DNA from: Pedobacter jejuensis
Lineage (GTDB): Bacteria; Bacteroidota; Bacteroidia; Sphingobacteriales; Sphingobacteriaceae
Assembly (NCBI RefSeq): GCF_003725795.1
Contig: NZ_RBEE01000018.1
Location: 1 to 42,138, forward strand
Length of the DNA stretch: 42,138 bases
Reading direction: 5' to 3'
This document shows positions 14,861-23,531 of this stretch, piece after piece (within the stretch, counting starts at the first letter, position 1; each line of letters begins with the position of its first letter). A program made the position numbers and the translations under genes. The notes beneath the pieces were generated by a model, which saw only the letters and a program-made list of their open reading frames with translations, searched no databases and was not told the DNA's origin.

Positions 14861-17800
14861 ATGGGCTACTGCGAACTACAGGTTACTTCCAACTTCAGTT
14901 TTTTAAGAGGCGCCTCCCATCCTGAAGAACTGATTGAACAGGCAGCACTTTTCGGCTACCCTAAAATCGCCATTACCGACGTGAACACCATGGCGGGAAT
15001 AGTACGTGCGCATTCAGCTGCAAGAAAACACAACATTGAAATCATTCCTGCCTGTCGACTGGATTTGCTGGATGGGCCAAGCCTTCTCGCCTATCCAACC
15101 AACCGCGAATCCTATGGCAGGCTCTCTGCAATGCTTAGTGAAGGTAACTTCCGGGCAGAAAAAGGTAAGTGTTACCTGTACAAAGCTGATGTTTTTGCAA
15201 ATAAGGAAGATATTATTTTTATCACCATTCCACCCGATGCTTTAGGTAAGGGCTTTGATTTTGAACTCAGTTTCCCCAAAGCCTTAAAGGAATACAAAGA
15301 AAACCTAGGTTCTTCCCTATACCTGGCCGCCAACCGTAGCTACCAGGGCCAAGACCAGAAACGATTGTTCAGGCTAGATGAACTGAGCAAAAAGCTGAAC
15401 GTGCCAATGGTAGCGACCAATGATGTGTATTACCATCACGTAGAAAGAAGGGAATTGCAGGATATTTTAACCTGCGTCCGCGAGAAATGCACCATTCAGA
15501 ATGCAGGTTTTCGCCTAATGATGAACGCTGAAAGACATCTGAAACCGATTGAAGAAATGCAGCGATTGTTCCGCCCCTATCCTAAGGCAATTGAAAATAC
15601 GTTAATCATTGCCGAAAAATGCCAGTTTACATTAGATGCTTTAGAATATGTATATCCGGAGGAAATCCTTTCTGGCGACCGCGAGCCGCAAGAAGAACTC
15701 GAATTTCTGACCTGGAAAGGCGCAGAAGAAATGTTTGGTCTTCCTCTGCCACAAAAGGTAATTGATAACATCAACCACGAAATGAAATTTGTAAAGGAAA
15801 TGAACTATGCCTCTTATTTCCTCACCGTTTATGATATTGTTAAGTTCGCAAGGGAACAAAAGATTTTATGCCAGGGTCGCGGCTCTGCGGCAAACTCCAC
15901 CATATGTTACTGTCTTGGCATTACCTCGGTCGATCCGACAAAATTCGATCTACTTTTTGAGCGATTTATTTCCTCAGCCCGCAATGAACCACCTGATATC
16001 GATGTAGATTTTGAACACGAACGCCGGGAAGAAGTCATCCAGTACATCTACAATAAATATGGAAGAGACCGGGCAGCAATTGTTGCCACCGTTACCCAGC
16101 TCCATCAAAAGGGAGCGCTTCGGGATGTAGGCAAGGCAATGGGTTTGTCTACTGATACGATCGACAGATTGTCGGCCTCCATTTGGGAATTTACCGATGA
16201 ATGGTTTGAAAGTAATCGCGTAACTGAGCAGGGATTGAATCCCAGGGATCCGCTGCTGGTAAAAGTACTAAACCTGACTCGCCAGATGATGGGCTTTCCT
16301 CGTCAGCTCGGTCAGCATACCGGAGGCTTTGTAATTACAAGAGGTAAACTCACCGACCTCTGCCCAATTTTCCATGCCCGTATGGAAAACCGTACCAATA
16401 TCGAATGGAACAAAGACGACATCGATGCGCTTGGTTTTTTAAAGATTGATGTACTCGCTTTGGGCATGCTTACCTGCATCCGTAAGGGATTTGATTTGGC
16501 GAAAAAACATTATGACCTGAACCTAACGCTCGCCTCGATTAATAAAGAAGATGATCCGAAGGTTTATGAAATGATAAGTGCAGCCGATACCATTGGCGTT
16601 TTCCAGATTGAAAGCCGGGCGCAGCAGCAAATGCTACCGAGGTTGCGTCCAAAACGCTTCTACGACCTGGTTATCGAGGTGGCCATCGTTCGTCCAGGAC
16701 CCATACAAGGTGATATGGTGCACCCCTATTTAAGGCGACGAAATGGCGAAGAGCCAGTAGAATATCCGTCGAAGGAACTGAAAGATATTTTAGGTAAAAC
16801 GCTCGGCGTTCCACTATTTCAGGAACAGGCAATGAAAATAGCCATCGTTGCCGCCGGCTTTACCCCGGCCGAAGCGGATGAACTCCGGAGAAGCATGGCC
16901 ACCTTTAAAGTTCACGGGATGGTAACTAAGTTTGAAAAGAAACTGGTTGATGGAATGACCTCGCGGGGCTATACAGAAGAATTTGCAAAACGGGTATTCA
17001 GGCAGCTCGAAGGATTTGGTTCCTATGGATTTCCTGAGAGTCATGCAGCAAGTTTTGCACTCCTAGTTTATGTATCCTGCTGGCTAAAATGTTATTATCC
17101 CGATGTATTTGCCTGTGCAATCCTGAACTCCATGCCTATGGGCTTTTATCAGCCTGCACAGCTTGTAATTGATGCAAGAAACCACGGCGTAGAAGTTCGG
17201 GAAATAGATGTGAACGTTTCCTTTTGGGATAATACCTTACAGGAAAAATCAGAAAAGTATTGCGCCTTACGTTTGGGATTTAGACAAATCAGCGGCATTC
17301 GTGAAGATGACATCGAAGCATTGGTTTTGAGCAGGAAGACAGGCTATCGTAATTTGCATTCACTGCTGGATGCAGGAGTTTCGATGGCTGCACTGGAAAG
17401 GCTCGCCGATGCAGATGCTTTTCGTTCGATGGGAATGGACCGCAGGCAGGCGCTTTGGGAAGTATCAGCACTGAAGGATAGGCCGGTTGCGTTGTTTGAA
17501 GGACAGCCTTCGGAATCCGAAAAAGAACAACAGATCGAGCTTCCTTTAATGAGCAAGGGTGAACACGTTGTTCAGGATTATGCCTCTACCGCATTATCAC
17601 TTAAAGCACATCCGGTGAGTTTGGTACGAGAGAAACTAAAAATGTTCAACGTAAAATCTTCCCAAGAAATCAGAGATACTCAAGACGGAAGGATTGCCAA
17701 GGTTGCCGGCCTTGTCATTGTGCGCCAGCGCCCGGGAACTGCAGGCGGGGTGTGCTTTATCTCCATCGAGGATGAAACCGGGTTTTCAAATCTTGTTGTA

Positions 17801-18094
17801 TTTGAAAAGCTCTTTGAAACCTACCGCAAAGAAATTCTGCATTCCAAGCTACTGATGGTGGAGGGGAAAGTACAGAAAGAGGGCGAGGTGGTGAACGTAA
17901 TCGTTTCAAAATGTTTTGATTTTACCAAGTTGTTAAAGGGAATGACAGCTCAGGCAGATGATGAACAATTGCCAATCCTGACACTCTCCCGCTCGGATGA
18001 AAAATCTCCGCCTTATCCCCCAGCTGAAAAAAGATCTCAGGTAGGAAACATAGAAACCAAGGAAGCCTTTCACGGAGGCAGAAATTTTAGATGA
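14861..18094 (+). CDS. dnaE2: Error-prone DNA polymerase III alpha subunit, DnaE2/ImuC
   Basis: The protein has 1077 residues, the usual size for DnaE2 and shorter than replicative DnaE. It starts with a PHP domain (LQVTSNFSFLRGASHPEEL, KIAITDVNTMAGIVRAH). The polymerase core has CQGRGSAANSTICY, the catalytic Asp set in PPDIDVDFEH (379, 381 and 383) and a third Asp near 530 in KIDVLALGM. Helix-hairpin-helix and OB domains follow (KVAGLVIVRQRPG, GVCFISIEDETGFSNLVV). A clean ribosome site, AGGAG, is 11 nt before the ATG. It performs translesion DNA synthesis and SOS mutagenesis with ImuA and ImuB. The cassette looks richer in G+C than the Bat-like operon to its right. Confidence 0.97.
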   Translation: MGYCELQVTSNFSFLRGASHPEELIEQAALFGYPKIAITDVNTMAGIVRAHSAARKHNIEIIPACRLDLLDGPSLLAYPTNRESYGRLSAMLSEGNFRAEKGKCYLYKADVFANKEDIIFITIPPDALGKGFDFELSFPKALKEYKENLGSSLYLAANRSYQGQDQKRLFRLDELSKKLNVPMVATNDVYYHHVERRELQDILTCVREKCTIQNAGFRLMMNAERHLKPIEEMQRLFRPYPKAIENTLIIAEKCQFTLDALEYVYPEEILSGDREPQEELEFLTWKGAEEMFGLPLPQKVIDNINHEMKFVKEMNYASYFLTVYDIVKFAREQKILCQGRGSAANSTICYCLGITSVDPTKFDLLFERFISSARNEPPDIDVDFEHERREEVIQYIYNKYGRDRAAIVATVTQLHQKGALRDVGKAMGLSTDTIDRLSASIWEFTDEWFESNRVTEQGLNPRDPLLVKVLNLTRQMMGFPRQLGQHTGGFVITRGKLTDLCPIFHARMENRTNIEWNKDDIDALGFLKIDVLALGMLTCIRKGFDLAKKHYDLNLTLASINKEDDPKVYEMISAADTIGVFQIESRAQQQMLPRLRPKRFYDLVIEVAIVRPGPIQGDMVHPYLRRRNGEEPVEYPSKELKDILGKTLGVPLFQEQAMKIAIVAAGFTPAEADELRRSMATFKVHGMVTKFEKKLVDGMTSRGYTEEFAKRVFRQLEGFGSYGFPESHAASFALLVYVSCWLKCYYPDVFACAILNSMPMGFYQPAQLVIDARNHGVEVREIDVNVSFWDNTLQEKSEKYCALRLGFRQISGIREDDIEALVLSRKTGYRNLHSLLDAGVSMAALERLADADAFRSMGMDRRQALWEVSALKDRPVALFEGQPSESEKEQQIELPLMSKGEHVVQDYASTALSLKAHPVSLVREKLKMFNVKSSQEIRDTQDGRIAKVAGLVIVRQRPGTAGGVCFISIEDETGFSNLVVFEKLFETYRKEILHSKLLMVEGKVQKEGEVVNVIVSKCFDFTKLLKGMTAQADDEQLPILTLSRSDEKSPPYPPAEKRSQVGNIETKEAFHGGRNFR

Positions 18095-18788
18095 TTAAAT
18101 AATATGGAATAGTTATCTTTTTCTTTCCGAATGCGAACAGTTAAAGGCATTCTAATATAAATACTGGAATATTTGCTCGATATATTAGATGCTAAACTGG
18201 AATTACGATAAATGGAAAGGTTTATTTTGAAACGCCTTGGTCGCATAAAGTTATAAGGATGTACGACAAACGGGTGATGCCACGCCTATTTGGTTGGTTT
18301 GCTGACGCAGGAACTTATGAATATACATCTTTAAGAAAATCGATACAAAACCTATTTCTTTTTGAGGTATCATAAATTATCAAAATCAGATAGGAGAACG
18401 CTATCAAATTAATTACGCCCAGTATTATAATGAGGTTAATCTTTGCAATAGGTTTATTTTGGTTATAAAAATTGCTTTCGGGCAGTTTTAAATTTCTGCT
18501 AGCGATGCTAAAGAATTATCCGCGCTTCCTCATAAGCATTATCAATCTTTTAAAAAAAGGTCATTTGAATCCACGTAATTTTTATCTGGTTAGTAATAGC
18601 CAACTTGGTTGCCGATTCACATAAAATTAAAAAATCAATTGTCCGAGAAAATGTATAATCCGAAAATTCGGATGTACTTTATGATTTTTTTTACATCTTA
18701 TATCATGCAAAATTAATTCTTATTACTTTTTTAATTTTACAATAAAAATTTTATGCAGCAGGCATAAAAAATTTATTATTCATAACAG
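18095..18788. other. Gene-free spacer after dnaE2
   Basis: No convincing gene. A 32-codon frame starting at about 18277 (MPRLFGWFADAGTYEYTSLR...) reads somewhat like protein but is too short and lacks support. No clear terminator for dnaE2 is visible. A terminator for the kinase gene on the other strand lies at 18749-18769. A relic gene here is possible but I cannot name one. Confidence 0.5.
18749..18769 (-). terminator. Intrinsic terminator of the GAF kinase gene
   Basis: TTTTATGC and GCATAAAA form 8-bp arms with a 5-nt loop. On the minus strand the stem is followed by TTTTTATT. It lies 20 nt past the stop at 18789, the right place and orientation. Confidence 0.65.
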
Positions 18789-20015
18789 TTAAATAAGTTG
18801 CGAAAGAAGTATTTTGAATTCGGTGCCTCTCTGGAAATCAGAGCTTAAAGTAATTTGTCCATTTAATGAAACAACCAACTCCTTCACTAACTTTAAGCCA
18901 AATCCATAACCTTTTTCACCACTGGTTCCAGATGTTGTTTCGGCTTTTCCATCTAAAATTTGTTGAATTGCTTTTTCTGGCATTCCCTGTCCATTGTCAG
19001 ATACAATAATTTCAAGTAACTTTTCTTCCAAGATAAGTGCTAGTACAAGTGTTACTGTAACAATTCCACCATTTGGGGTAAACTTTATAGCATTTGAAAT
19101 AAGGTTTCCTACGATTGCTAGCAACTTATTTTTGGAAAAGCGAACTGACTCATTACCAGAATCAACATTAACTGTAAACTGTATTCCCTTTGATTTAGCT
19201 TGAGTCTGATATAGTCTGAGTAATTTTTCCTTGAATAAAGAAAGGCTCAGTTCAAGATCATCTACAGGACTTTTATTATCTTCAGACATTATTTCATCAG
19301 TAAGATCAAGTAGTGACCTACCGCTTTTCTCGATCATGCTGATGTATTGCAACAGACCTTCTACTTTAGAGGACATACCTTTTTTATTGATTAATTCGGA
19401 AAGCCCAATTATGCCAGATAGTGGTCCCCTTATATCGTGTGCTGCTTGTTTTTTCGAAAGGTATGCCTCATGAAGACTAGCGTTTAATGACTGAATTTTT
19501 TGCATCGATTTAAGTCTTTCTACGACCGTTTCTGCAATGATTAGCAGAATTTCAACTTTTTCGGGAGTTAGTGATTTGACTTCGCTATCTAAAACGCATA
19601 AGGTGCCAATGTTAATGCCACTTTCCAACTGTAGAGGAATTCCAATATAATAGCGAAGGCCATCGAGACGCTCCACAAAATCTCTAGAAGTGAAACGCTC
19701 ATCAATCCTCAAATCACTGATTTCAAGAGGCATGTCTGACATAATCGCGTATTGGCAGACAGAATTTTCTCGCGGCGCTTGCTTTACCCCAAGTCCTAAA
19801 TCATCCAGCGTCCATTGCGTGTGAGCATCGATGATATTGACTAAGGACATTTGCGTCCCAGTTACCTTTACAGCTAAACGGGTAAGATCTTCAAATGATA
19901 CTTCTAACGCGGTGAAATCCAGGTCTAGTTCTGACAGCCTAATAAGTCGTTCAAATTCATTGTTTGGAAAAACTATTTGTTCATCTGCCATTTTATTTAT
20001 ACGAGAAAGATTCAA
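18789..20015 (-). CDS. Soluble GAF-domain sensor histidine kinase
   Basis: The protein has 408 residues with no signal or membrane segment. A GAF domain occupies about 30-170, with the pattern SLVNIIDAHTQW...NSVCQYAIMSDMPLEISDLR...YYIGIPLQLESGINIGTLCVLD seen in stand-alone bacterial sensors. A HisKA domain follows with His193 in AAHDIRGPLSGIIG, then an HATPase with SDNGQGMPE and GYGFGLKLVKEL. It phosphorylates itself in the cytoplasm in response to a small ligand or redox cue bound by GAF; no partner regulator is adjacent, so it is an orphan kinase. The start could also be Met9 (at 19991). A promoter box is at 20084-20091 and a terminator at 18749-18769, so it is monocistronic. Confidence 0.93.
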   Translation of the reverse strand: MNLSRINKMADEQIVFPNNEFERLIRLSELDLDFTALEVSFEDLTRLAVKVTGTQMSLVNIIDAHTQWTLDDLGLGVKQAPRENSVCQYAIMSDMPLEISDLRIDERFTSRDFVERLDGLRYYIGIPLQLESGINIGTLCVLDSEVKSLTPEKVEILLIIAETVVERLKSMQKIQSLNASLHEAYLSKKQAAHDIRGPLSGIIGLSELINKKGMSSKVEGLLQYISMIEKSGRSLLDLTDEIMSEDNKSPVDDLELSLSLFKEKLLRLYQTQAKSKGIQFTVNVDSGNESVRFSKNKLLAIVGNLISNAIKFTPNGGIVTVTLVLALILEEKLLEIIVSDNGQGMPEKAIQQILDGKAETTSGTSGEKGYGFGLKLVKELVVSLNGQITLSSDFQRGTEFKILLSQLI

Positions 20016-20083
20016 ATTTAAGTCTAATTATATAACGCGAAAACCAATTGTGATTAGAGCATTTTCTTTATATGTTTAACTAT

Positions 20084-20091
20084 CAAAGTTA
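20084..20091 (-). promoter_or_regulatory. -7 box of the GAF kinase gene
   Basis: The minus strand reads TAACTTTG, matching TAnnTTTG. Transcription would start near 20077, about 60 nt before the first possible start codon. No good -33 TTG is evident. Confidence 0.4.
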
Positions 20092-20371
20092 TAATTATCA
20101 CACTAAAATAAAAATGTAAGTCATTTTATAATCGTGTTATATCTTATCAGTAATCCCATTTTAATACTACAGGCTATAATTACTATTGCGATGCCCTTGA
20201 TGGATTATGATCTAAATTCAGCTCACCAATGTTTTTTTTCCTCTTTTTTGGAAAAAGATTAAACTGAAATTGTTCATCATAAAATGTATCGTAAATAAAT
20301 TTAAGATTTGCATCAAAAAAATCATGATGTTCATTAAATTAACCAACTGTATATCAATTAATTAACCCCTT

Positions 20372-20409
20372 AAAGGTGAGTCGATTTAATTTTTCATTGA
20401 CTCACCTTT
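20372..20409 (+). terminator. Strong hairpin with plus-strand T tract, no parent gene seen
   Basis: AAAGGTGAGTC and GACTCACCTTT form 11-bp perfect arms with a 16-nt loop, followed on the plus strand by TTTTTAC. No plus-strand gene lies upstream before 18094, so it may end a small RNA, protect against antisense transcription into ssrA, or act as a second terminator for ssrA on the minus strand. Confidence 0.5.
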
Positions 20410-20465
20410 TTACTCACCTCGCAAATGCCATATTTTGACAAAAAAGCCACTAAATCACAAAAACA

Positions 20466-20498
20466 AAAAGCCTGCAAATATCTGATTTGCAGGCTTTT
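20466..20498 (-). terminator. Terminator of ssrA
   Basis: AAAAGCCTGCAAAT and ATTTGCAGGCTTTT are perfect 14-bp arms with a 5-nt loop. Both strands have T tracts after the stem (minus: TTTTTGTTTTTG; plus: TTTTAATTTTTTTT), so it can work in both directions. It lies 35 nt past the tmRNA 3' end. Confidence 0.8.
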
Positions 20499-20532
20499 AA
20501 TTTTTTTTGGTGAATTTTATTACTGATTCCAG

Positions 20533-20895
20533 TGGAGCCGAAGGGAGTCGAACCCTTGTCCAGTTGTGAGATAAATTATACCTTCTACATGCTTATTTTT
20601 CAATTGATTTTCGGGAAATAAACGGGCTGAAAACCGACCTTATTTAAATCCTTAGATACTTTATCTCACCTTAAGTCGTATCTCCTCAAGGCCAGCTTTG
20701 TTGTTTCGATGCCCCGGTTTCTAACCCAACAATGCAGCAGTTAGAGGGACAAAAGCTAGCTAGTTCTAAACTAGGCAGCTAAGGCGTAAGTATTTTCGCC
20801 AACTAAAATGTGAACGTTCACTTTAAGTGCTCTCCGTACAACGCACTGCATGCTAACATAACCTTCGCCACCCTGTCAAATCCAAGAACGGCCCC
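20533..20895 (-). ncRNA. ssrA: Transfer-messenger RNA (tmRNA)
   Basis: The minus strand begins GGGGCCGTTCTTGGATTTGA and ends GGTTCGACTCCCTTCGGCTCCA, so 5' GGGGCCG pairs with 3' CGGCTCC to form the tRNA-like acceptor stem with discriminator A; the CCA is not fully encoded. The T arm GGTTCGACTCC is clear. The tag frame at 20800-20771 reads GGC GAA AAT ACT TAC GCC TTA GCT GCC TAG, giving GENTYALAA and a stop. The RNA is about 363 nt. It rescues stalled ribosomes with SmpB and marks the product for proteolysis. The interior (20545-20770) carries the pseudoknot region. A -7 promoter box is at 20936-20943 and a terminator at 20466-20498. Confidence 0.97.
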
Positions 20896-20935
20896 AATTA
20901 TATCCTGTAAAATTATTTTTCGTTAAACAGGACTG

Positions 20936-20943
20936 CAAATGTA
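20936..20943 (-). promoter_or_regulatory. -7 promoter box of ssrA
   Basis: The minus strand reads TACATTTG, an exact TAnnTTTG match. It would start transcription near 20929, leaving a leader of about 34 nt for RNase P to remove before the mature 5' end at 20895. Confidence 0.6.
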
Positions 20944-20978
20944 CAAAAAATACAAGCATGTTTGCTAATTAAATACAA

Positions 20979-21932
20979 TTAAGCATTGATGGATTGTATA
21001 ATGAAAAAGGCGTTTAGTAAAATATAAATGCCCAGCAAAACCATAGCAAAGCGCTTATCAAATTTGCTGGCGTCTTCTACTTTTCCTTTCTTTATCATCC
21101 TCAATGAAATAGCTGTAGAAACTATCACAATTAAAATAAACACCAACGTAATTCCATGCAAGGTATCTACAAGTGTAAAAGTTATCGTATCGGGCAATGA
21201 ACCATCAATAATATATTTATTACCTATTACGGCAAATAGCGAACCTACACTTAACCCAAACCTCGAGTCGATGCTATCTGCGTGTATGTAAAAGCACATA
21301 AATGAAATCAAGAACGCAACGTACATCCCCAAAAACATTTTGCAAAATAAGCCAAACGCATCTCTGCTAATGCCAATTCTAACTTTGTAATTACTGTATT
21401 CGGTATGTGGCGTTCTTATACTTTCATCGCCAAAAGCAGTTTCATATTTTTTAATACCTGCTGATGTAACTAAGCTATCGATGTTCCAGCCTCGCAATGT
21501 AAATCTGGGGTCGTACGGTTTGCCCAAAGTATCAGGAATAAATATTAACGACTTTGAATCGTATTGTGAGTTTTCTATGGATAACCTTAAAATTTGATGG
21601 TCAAAAGGAAAGTTATCTATTGCCCAAGAATCTTTCATTACACACTGCAGCTTCATCAGCATGTAAATGTGATTACCGCTACTATCAATAGTTGAAAAAG
21701 ACTTTGTTACTTCTTTTGCTTGAGGAATTTCTAGATTATTTAAAAAATCGAAATCTTTATTTTTATACTTTAACCACAACCAGAAGTTTACACTATACTC
21801 TTTATCCTTAAAATTAATATCATGTATGCTGGTTACGTAGATGCCGGTTTTAACCGTGTCTGGTTTTTCATCCTGACAAAAAGCCGATAGCAAAAAGCAG
21901 TTCAGTAATATAAATATGGGGATGAATTTCAT
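20979..21932 (-). CDS. Probable bacterial pentameric ligand-gated ion channel
   Basis: The protein has 317 residues. Residues 1-19 are a signal peptide ending AFCQ. An extracellular beta domain of about 170 residues contains YVTSIHDINFKDKEYSVNFW and SWAIDNFPFDHQILRL, which holds the Trp...FPFD..Q core of the Cys-loop receptor family (FPFD at 108-111); as in other bacterial members the two loop cysteines are missing. Four membrane segments follow: M1 about 194-216 (after the conserved pre-M1 Arg), M2 about 225-245 (RFGLSVGSLFAVIGNKYIID) with SLP in the M2-M3 loop, M3 about 258-278 and M4 about 294-313. Length and order match GLIC/ELIC. The ligand is unknown. It lies alone, 108 nt from the NIPSNAP gene. 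The call rests on motif pattern and topology, not on a search. Confidence 0.8.
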   Translation of the reverse strand: MKFIPIFILLNCFLLSAFCQDEKPDTVKTGIYVTSIHDINFKDKEYSVNFWLWLKYKNKDFDFLNNLEIPQAKEVTKSFSTIDSSGNHIYMLMKLQCVMKDSWAIDNFPFDHQILRLSIENSQYDSKSLIFIPDTLGKPYDPRFTLRGWNIDSLVTSAGIKKYETAFGDESIRTPHTEYSNYKVRIGISRDAFGLFCKMFLGMYVAFLISFMCFYIHADSIDSRFGLSVGSLFAVIGNKYIIDGSLPDTITFTLVDTLHGITLVFILIVIVSTAISLRMIKKGKVEDASKFDKRFAMVLLGIYILLNAFFIIQSINA

Positions 21933-22040
21933 GGCTTTTTGCTAAAAAATATCTAACTACAAGTCAGAATAATCTGTGGGATAAACAAAAAGCGTTACAT
22001 TTTTTGAAACGTTGTTTTGATACTGTGGCAAACCACTAAT

Positions 22041-22730
22041 CTATTTGTACTCCGGACCAAAATCAACCCAATGCTTATCTCTATCGGCTTTATTATTAAA
22101 TGTTGTTAGGTACATTAAATTTGGCATTTTGCTACCCGATATTACTTGTCCATAAAAAACTGCATTAAAATTCAGTTTGGTAAATATGTCGATTTCAGAA
22201 TCATTAAACATGTCCATTTTATTTATTGCTAAGTTTTCTGTTGCCGATTCGTAGCTTCTTAATTCGTACACCCTTTCGCTTTTTGGCGTAGTTAATTTTG
22301 GAACAGCAAATTCGGGCATTGCAGAAAAGGCTTTCATCAAAACAGATTCTACCCTATTAAACGGAGCGGCATTAAATGCTGCATTTAAGTAGTTGGCTCC
22401 GGTTTCTAAGTATTGTTTATCTTTTGCTAACGTCTCATTCAATTTTAAAAAGTCATCCATCTTTTTAAACGGAATAAATACATAAACCAATTGCTCAAGT
22501 GTATCTTTTTCAATCGGTTTAAAAACACCAACACTATTAATTCCTGCTCGGTGAAGTGCGGGGATAAACGCATCTTTTAAATAAGCATCAACCATTGCCT
22601 CTTGAGCTGGCGTTTTTAGATGATATATTTTTAGCTGATAATAATATTGATTTTTAGCTGCAAATACACTTGCGCTTGATGCAAGAAATACTATTGTTAA
22701 AAATAGTAATCGGTTTAGGGTAGATTTCAA
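22041..22730 (-). CDS. Exported NIPSNAP-family protein
   Basis: The protein has 229 residues with a signal peptide ending near SVFAA (about 24). It carries two ferredoxin-like NIPSNAP modules: the first starts YYQLKIYHLKTPAQEAMVDA and the second starts VYELRSYESATENLAINK, with NLMYLTTFNNKADRDKHW near the C terminus. The biochemical role of the family in bacteria is unknown. It begins 20 nt after the DUF4159 stop and is probably co-transcribed with it. Confidence 0.9.
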   Translation of the reverse strand: MKSTLNRLLFLTIVFLASSASVFAAKNQYYYQLKIYHLKTPAQEAMVDAYLKDAFIPALHRAGINSVGVFKPIEKDTLEQLVYVFIPFKKMDDFLKLNETLAKDKQYLETGANYLNAAFNAAPFNRVESVLMKAFSAMPEFAVPKLTTPKSERVYELRSYESATENLAINKMDMFNDSEIDIFTKLNFNAVFYGQVISGSKMPNLMYLTTFNNKADRDKHWVDFGPEYK

Positions 22731-22750
22731 AATATTTGGTTTAGTTTGAT

Positions 22751-23380
22751 TTAACTGTTAACGCCCATGGCGTACAAAATGATATTAACGCCGAATTTCG
22801 TATTGTCTTCAGCAAGAAAACGTTTGTTCCTGAAATCGTAATCCCATTCGCAACCGTAATCTTTATTACTATATAAAACACCAATTCTGTTGTTGATGGT
22901 AATTGCTTTAAGGTAATCGTGTACCAAATCATCGCCCCAACCATTTAATTCGAATGAGGTTGTTGGCGGACCTTTTTCAAATTTAAAGAATGAATTGTAA
23001 ATACCATGGTTATTTGGGATTTTTTTCAATGCCGTTGGCCCGAATAAATTGCTCATCTGCGTTTCAAAAGAACGGGCAAATAAACCATCAATATCGTGGT
23101 TGCAATCATCAACAAAAACAAAGCCCCCATTGTGTACATAGGTTTTGAAATTTACAGCCTCCTGCTGACTAAATTGCACCAACTTATGCCCGCTTAAATA
23201 GCAAAATGGATATTTAAATAAATCGGGGCTACTTAACTCAACAATTTTTTCTTCTTCATCAAGCGGAATGGTAGTATATTCTAATAGCGAATTCAATATG
23301 TTTGATGGCATGCGTTGATCGGTTTCCCAATCTCCTGAATTGTATTTTATTCTCGCAAATGTAAATTTAGATCTTTGCAT
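22751..23380 (-). CDS. DUF4159-domain protein
   Basis: The protein has 209 residues and no signal peptide. The opening FTFARIKYNSGDWETDQRMP and the later PFCYLSGHKLVQFSQQEA and GGFVFVDDCNHDIDGLFARS are the hallmarks of DUF4159, whose fold is thought to resemble class I glutamine amidotransferases without the catalytic triad. In Bacteroidota and other phyla this domain recurs near MoxR/DUF58/BatA genes. Here it is divergent from moxR with about 150 nt between the starts, so its place supports a shared role with that operon. No function is established. Confidence 0.88.
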   Translation of the reverse strand: MQRSKFTFARIKYNSGDWETDQRMPSNILNSLLEYTTIPLDEEEKIVELSSPDLFKYPFCYLSGHKLVQFSQQEAVNFKTYVHNGGFVFVDDCNHDIDGLFARSFETQMSNLFGPTALKKIPNNHGIYNSFFKFEKGPPTTSFELNGWGDDLVHDYLKAITINNRIGVLYSNKDYGCEWDYDFRNKRFLAEDNTKFGVNIILYAMGVNS

Positions 23381-23531
23381 CGTCCTAAATTACCGCCATT
23401 TTTTATTAATTGAGATTTTTCTTTCGATTATCGTGTAAATTTTTTGATATTCTTTGGTTCGGGTTAAAAATATCTGCCTTTAAGCCCTATATTGAGGCAC
23501 AATATCTCACTTAATCATAAAACCAATCATT

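Larger units (their letters stand above)
20016..20532. other. Spacer between GAF kinase and ssrA
   Basis: No reading frame worth reporting. It contains the kinase promoter (20084-20091), a strong hairpin with a plus-strand T tract (20372-20409) that has no obvious gene to end, and the ssrA terminator (20466-20498). The stretch 20110-20370 is AT-rich and otherwise featureless. Confidence 0.6.

Noticed and set aside
18270..18375. Short protein-like frame MPRLFGWFADAGTYEYTSLR
   Set aside because: Only 32 codons, no recognisable family and no extension in neighbouring frames.
20533..20620. A tRNA gene on the minus strand
   Set aside because: The T arm and acceptor end are those of tmRNA; the matching 5' acceptor half lies about 350 nt away and a tag reading frame is present.
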